DNA of 64,000 nucleotides, taken from contig JAXRKP010000018.1 of the NCBI GenBank assembly GCA_037039925.1, positions 612,501-676,500 of the forward strand, written 5' to 3'. Position 1 is the stretch's first letter. Every line of letters starts with the position of its first letter. The translations under genes were made by a program, and so were the position numbers. Source of the DNA: Doris montereyensis (lineage: Eukaryota; Mollusca; Gastropoda; Nudibranchia; Dorididae). Of this stretch, positions 62,801 to 64,000 are shown piece by piece. The notes beneath the pieces were generated by a model, which had not been told where the DNA came from, searched no databases, and worked only from the letters and a program-made list of their open reading frames with translations.

Positions 62801-63754
62801 GAGAGGTGCAGTGTATAGCAGTATAGTGTAAAGAAAAATGAACCAATGACTCATTCCTGTGGTACGCCAAATTGGACATTCGCTGCTGATGAAGGGCTGC
62901 AATTTATGATGACTCGCTGGGTGCGGTCGGCAAGACAACTCACAAACCACTTCACAACAATGCCAGTGATGCCGAAAAACTGCTGCATTCTAACAAAGAG
63001 TGTTTTGATTATGTCATTGTGGACACGGATTAGCATAGTTTCAGTGCTGTGGCCTCGCCTGTTTGCTGTTTGAAAAAGAGGGCACAGGTTGTAGTTCATG
63101 TTGTGGTTGGTAAGTCTTAGCAATGATCTTGAAAATGAAATCTATCATGGCTTTACCTACAATTATACCTAACATCCATTCGTGCATGGGTGGAGTGATG
63201 CGAGGAGATAGAATAAACACGTGGTTTTTTTGGTTTTGGCAACCAGCTTCAAACGTCACACATTTAAGTTTTGTCTCCTTTAGTGGAATTGCATTTCTTG
63301 TTGTTTATCATACAATCACTCGTTTTTTTATTCCCCCTAACTTAGACATATCAATTTGCTTCCACAGCTGTATCTAAACAAAAACACCTGAGCGACTTAT
63401 AAAACTAGACAGAAATCCCCACATTAGATTTTGAAATAGCATTTGTCTATTCATCTAATATTTCTATCCATTGTAAAGCGTTTAAAAAAAAAGAAAACTG
63501 CAAAGCGACATTACCATAGCATTACCTACCTTGGGTTGAGGAGGTCGTTCAATTGAGAGAATAAAAGGTATTCTTATTGTGTATCCGAATGACATGAAAG
63601 GTATCAAGATGACTAGAACAAACATAGCTGTCAGCAGAAACGCTGTAAACTGAAGAGGCAAGTCCTTGAAAAGACCAGTAATAAAACCCTTTATTCCCTC
63701 TCCAATGATTTTCAATGGTGACACAAACGTCTTGACGGTAGCTACAGCCATTGC
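59346..63754 (-). CDS. CLCC1: CLCC1-like ER chloride channel, last two coding exons (5' part off window)
   Basis: Chloride channel CLIC-like protein 1, an ER-membrane anion channel. Two exons join in phase 0: 63754-63530 and 59884-59346. The first carries KTFVSPLKIIGEGIKGFI, then D-L-P and a long hydrophobic segment (FTAFLLTAMFVLVILIPFM), matching the final conserved block of vertebrate CLCC1 (TFVTEPVKHIGKG...F-I-K-L-M-K-E-I-P). The join reads ERPPQPK-ALPAEQ, paralleling human EPPQAL. The rest is a hydrophilic acidic/Ser-rich tail of about 180 residues that is not expected to be conserved. One base is missing in the last exon. Converges with UROD, 13 kb apart. The intron contains several mobile elements. 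Confidence 0.8.
60146..60866. mobile_element. pogo/Tigger-like MITE in the CLCC1 intron
   Basis: 721 bp with inverted ends (CCGTGGAACCTCTCTAATCG against CAGTGGAACGTCTCTAATCG), flanked by TA at 60144-60145 and 60867-60868. Terminal CAGTGGAAC resembles the 50294 element but the internal sequence differs; no transposase frame. Confidence 0.85.
61260..61415 (+). mobile_element. Unclassified element remnant (homolog of 23334-23480)
   Basis: Frame SSTSSSESDSESSDTN, then DHLERRQTLDI, matching the minus-strand stretch near 23.4 kb over about 145 bp. Confidence 0.45.
61885..63125 (-). mobile_element. LINE remnant (CR1/L2-like) in the CLCC1 intron
   Basis: From 63123 downward: LFQTANRRGHSTETMLIRVH, FFGITGIVVKWFVSCLADRT, FGVPQE, LYTAPLSDIIVSHDI, FYADDTQFY (intact ADD), then RLQLLQNEAARLITKTK near 62350 and a 3' end near the CACTGAACCCTTTACGGGTT block at 61906. 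The segment that should hold the first catalytic Asp between IIKTL and FFGITG is missing. Confidence 0.88.
63530..63754 (-). CDS. CLCC1: CLCC1 penultimate exon (last TM segment)
   Basis: Acceptor atattcacag and donor AAG|gtaggt; 225 nt, 75 codons, phase 0 on both sides. Begins AMAVATVKTFVSPLKIIGEG; hydrophobic stretch at exon residues 36-57; ends ERPPQPK. Confidence 0.85.
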
Positions 63755-63864
63755 CTGTGAATATGTGGAAACAAGACAATAACCTTTAGAAAATGTATGT
63801 TTGAGTTTAATAACAATTTACGATTTTATGGAAAAAAAATGTACATAAAAATTTTTTTAAACTC

Positions 63865-64000
63865 CTGACTACAGAGGCGTTGTAGCTGAACAGTAGTGTT
63901 GTGAGCTTGTACTCGCGACGACACTGGTTCAAGCCCAACGGCTGGCACAGGTGGGAGTTTTTTCCACAACATTGTGCTCTTAGGAAAGGTACTTCACTCT
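63865..64000 (+). mobile_element. SINE family A-like head, cut by the window edge
   Basis: GAGGCGTTGTAGCTGAACAG (box A side), CACTGGTTCAAGCCCAACGG (box B side), then GTGCTCTTAGGAAAGGTACT, matching the 9105 SINE order. Confidence 0.65.

Overview
The window is nuclear DNA of an invertebrate animal, most likely a gastropod mollusc. The evidence is large introns with GT-AG (twice GC-AG) junctions, animal single-copy genes, several non-LTR retrotransposon families, tRNA-headed SINEs, TA-flanked DNA transposons, very long GA/CT microsatellites and dense runs of the hexamer AGATCT. The taxon is an inference from repeat style. There are no bacterial-type operons, CRISPR arrays or viral genes.

Three protein genes can be assembled exon by exon. 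(1) 30325 to 6587, minus strand: all 12 coding exons of an SLC17A9/VNUT (vesicular nucleotide transporter) ortholog, about 444 aa. (2) 33191 to 46160, plus strand: all 10 coding exons of a uroporphyrinogen decarboxylase (UROD) ortholog, about 374 aa. (3) 63754 to 59346, minus strand: the last two coding exons of a CLCC1-like ER anion channel gene, which continues beyond the right edge. VNUT and UROD are head to head, with 2.9 kb between start codons. UROD and CLCC1 converge across 13 kb of repeat-rich DNA. The genes serve unrelated functions (vesicular ATP loading, haem synthesis, ER ion homeostasis).

Five coding exons across the three genes each lack exactly one base, four of them in homopolymers of 3-5 identical bases, while every intact splice phase fits the protein families. 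I read these as assembly indels, not as pseudogenes. UROD also carries a real-looking change: the active-site Tyr164 (human numbering) is Phe and the adjacent glycine-rich motif is gone.

Layout. 1-6586: VNUT 3' flank with minisatellites and one mariner-like MITE. 6587-30325: VNUT; introns hold four GA/CT arrays, a SINE whose tail became a 41-bp minisatellite, a foldback repeat with hammerhead-ribozyme-like cores, and a LINE remnant. 30326-33190: intergenic, mostly a dead LINE. 33191-46160: UROD; introns hold SINEs, a CT array, one arm of a 600-bp inverted repeat pair, and a MITE carrying a 36-bp x 21 minisatellite. 46161-59345: a hAT-like terminus, a LINE interrupted by a pogo/Tigger-like element, a 35-bp minisatellite, a BED-finger remnant and a second, 5'-truncated copy of the same LINE in inverse orientation with a perfect 15-bp target-site duplication. 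59346-63754: CLCC1 3' end, whose intron holds a pogo-like MITE, a piggyBac-like remnant and another LINE. 63865-64000: start of a SINE.

I found no unknown multi-gene system. The best leads are the divergent UROD active site, the hammerhead-like tandem motifs, a 30-nt microexon behind a ~300-nt pyrimidine tract, and several datable element-within-element and minisatellite-birth events.
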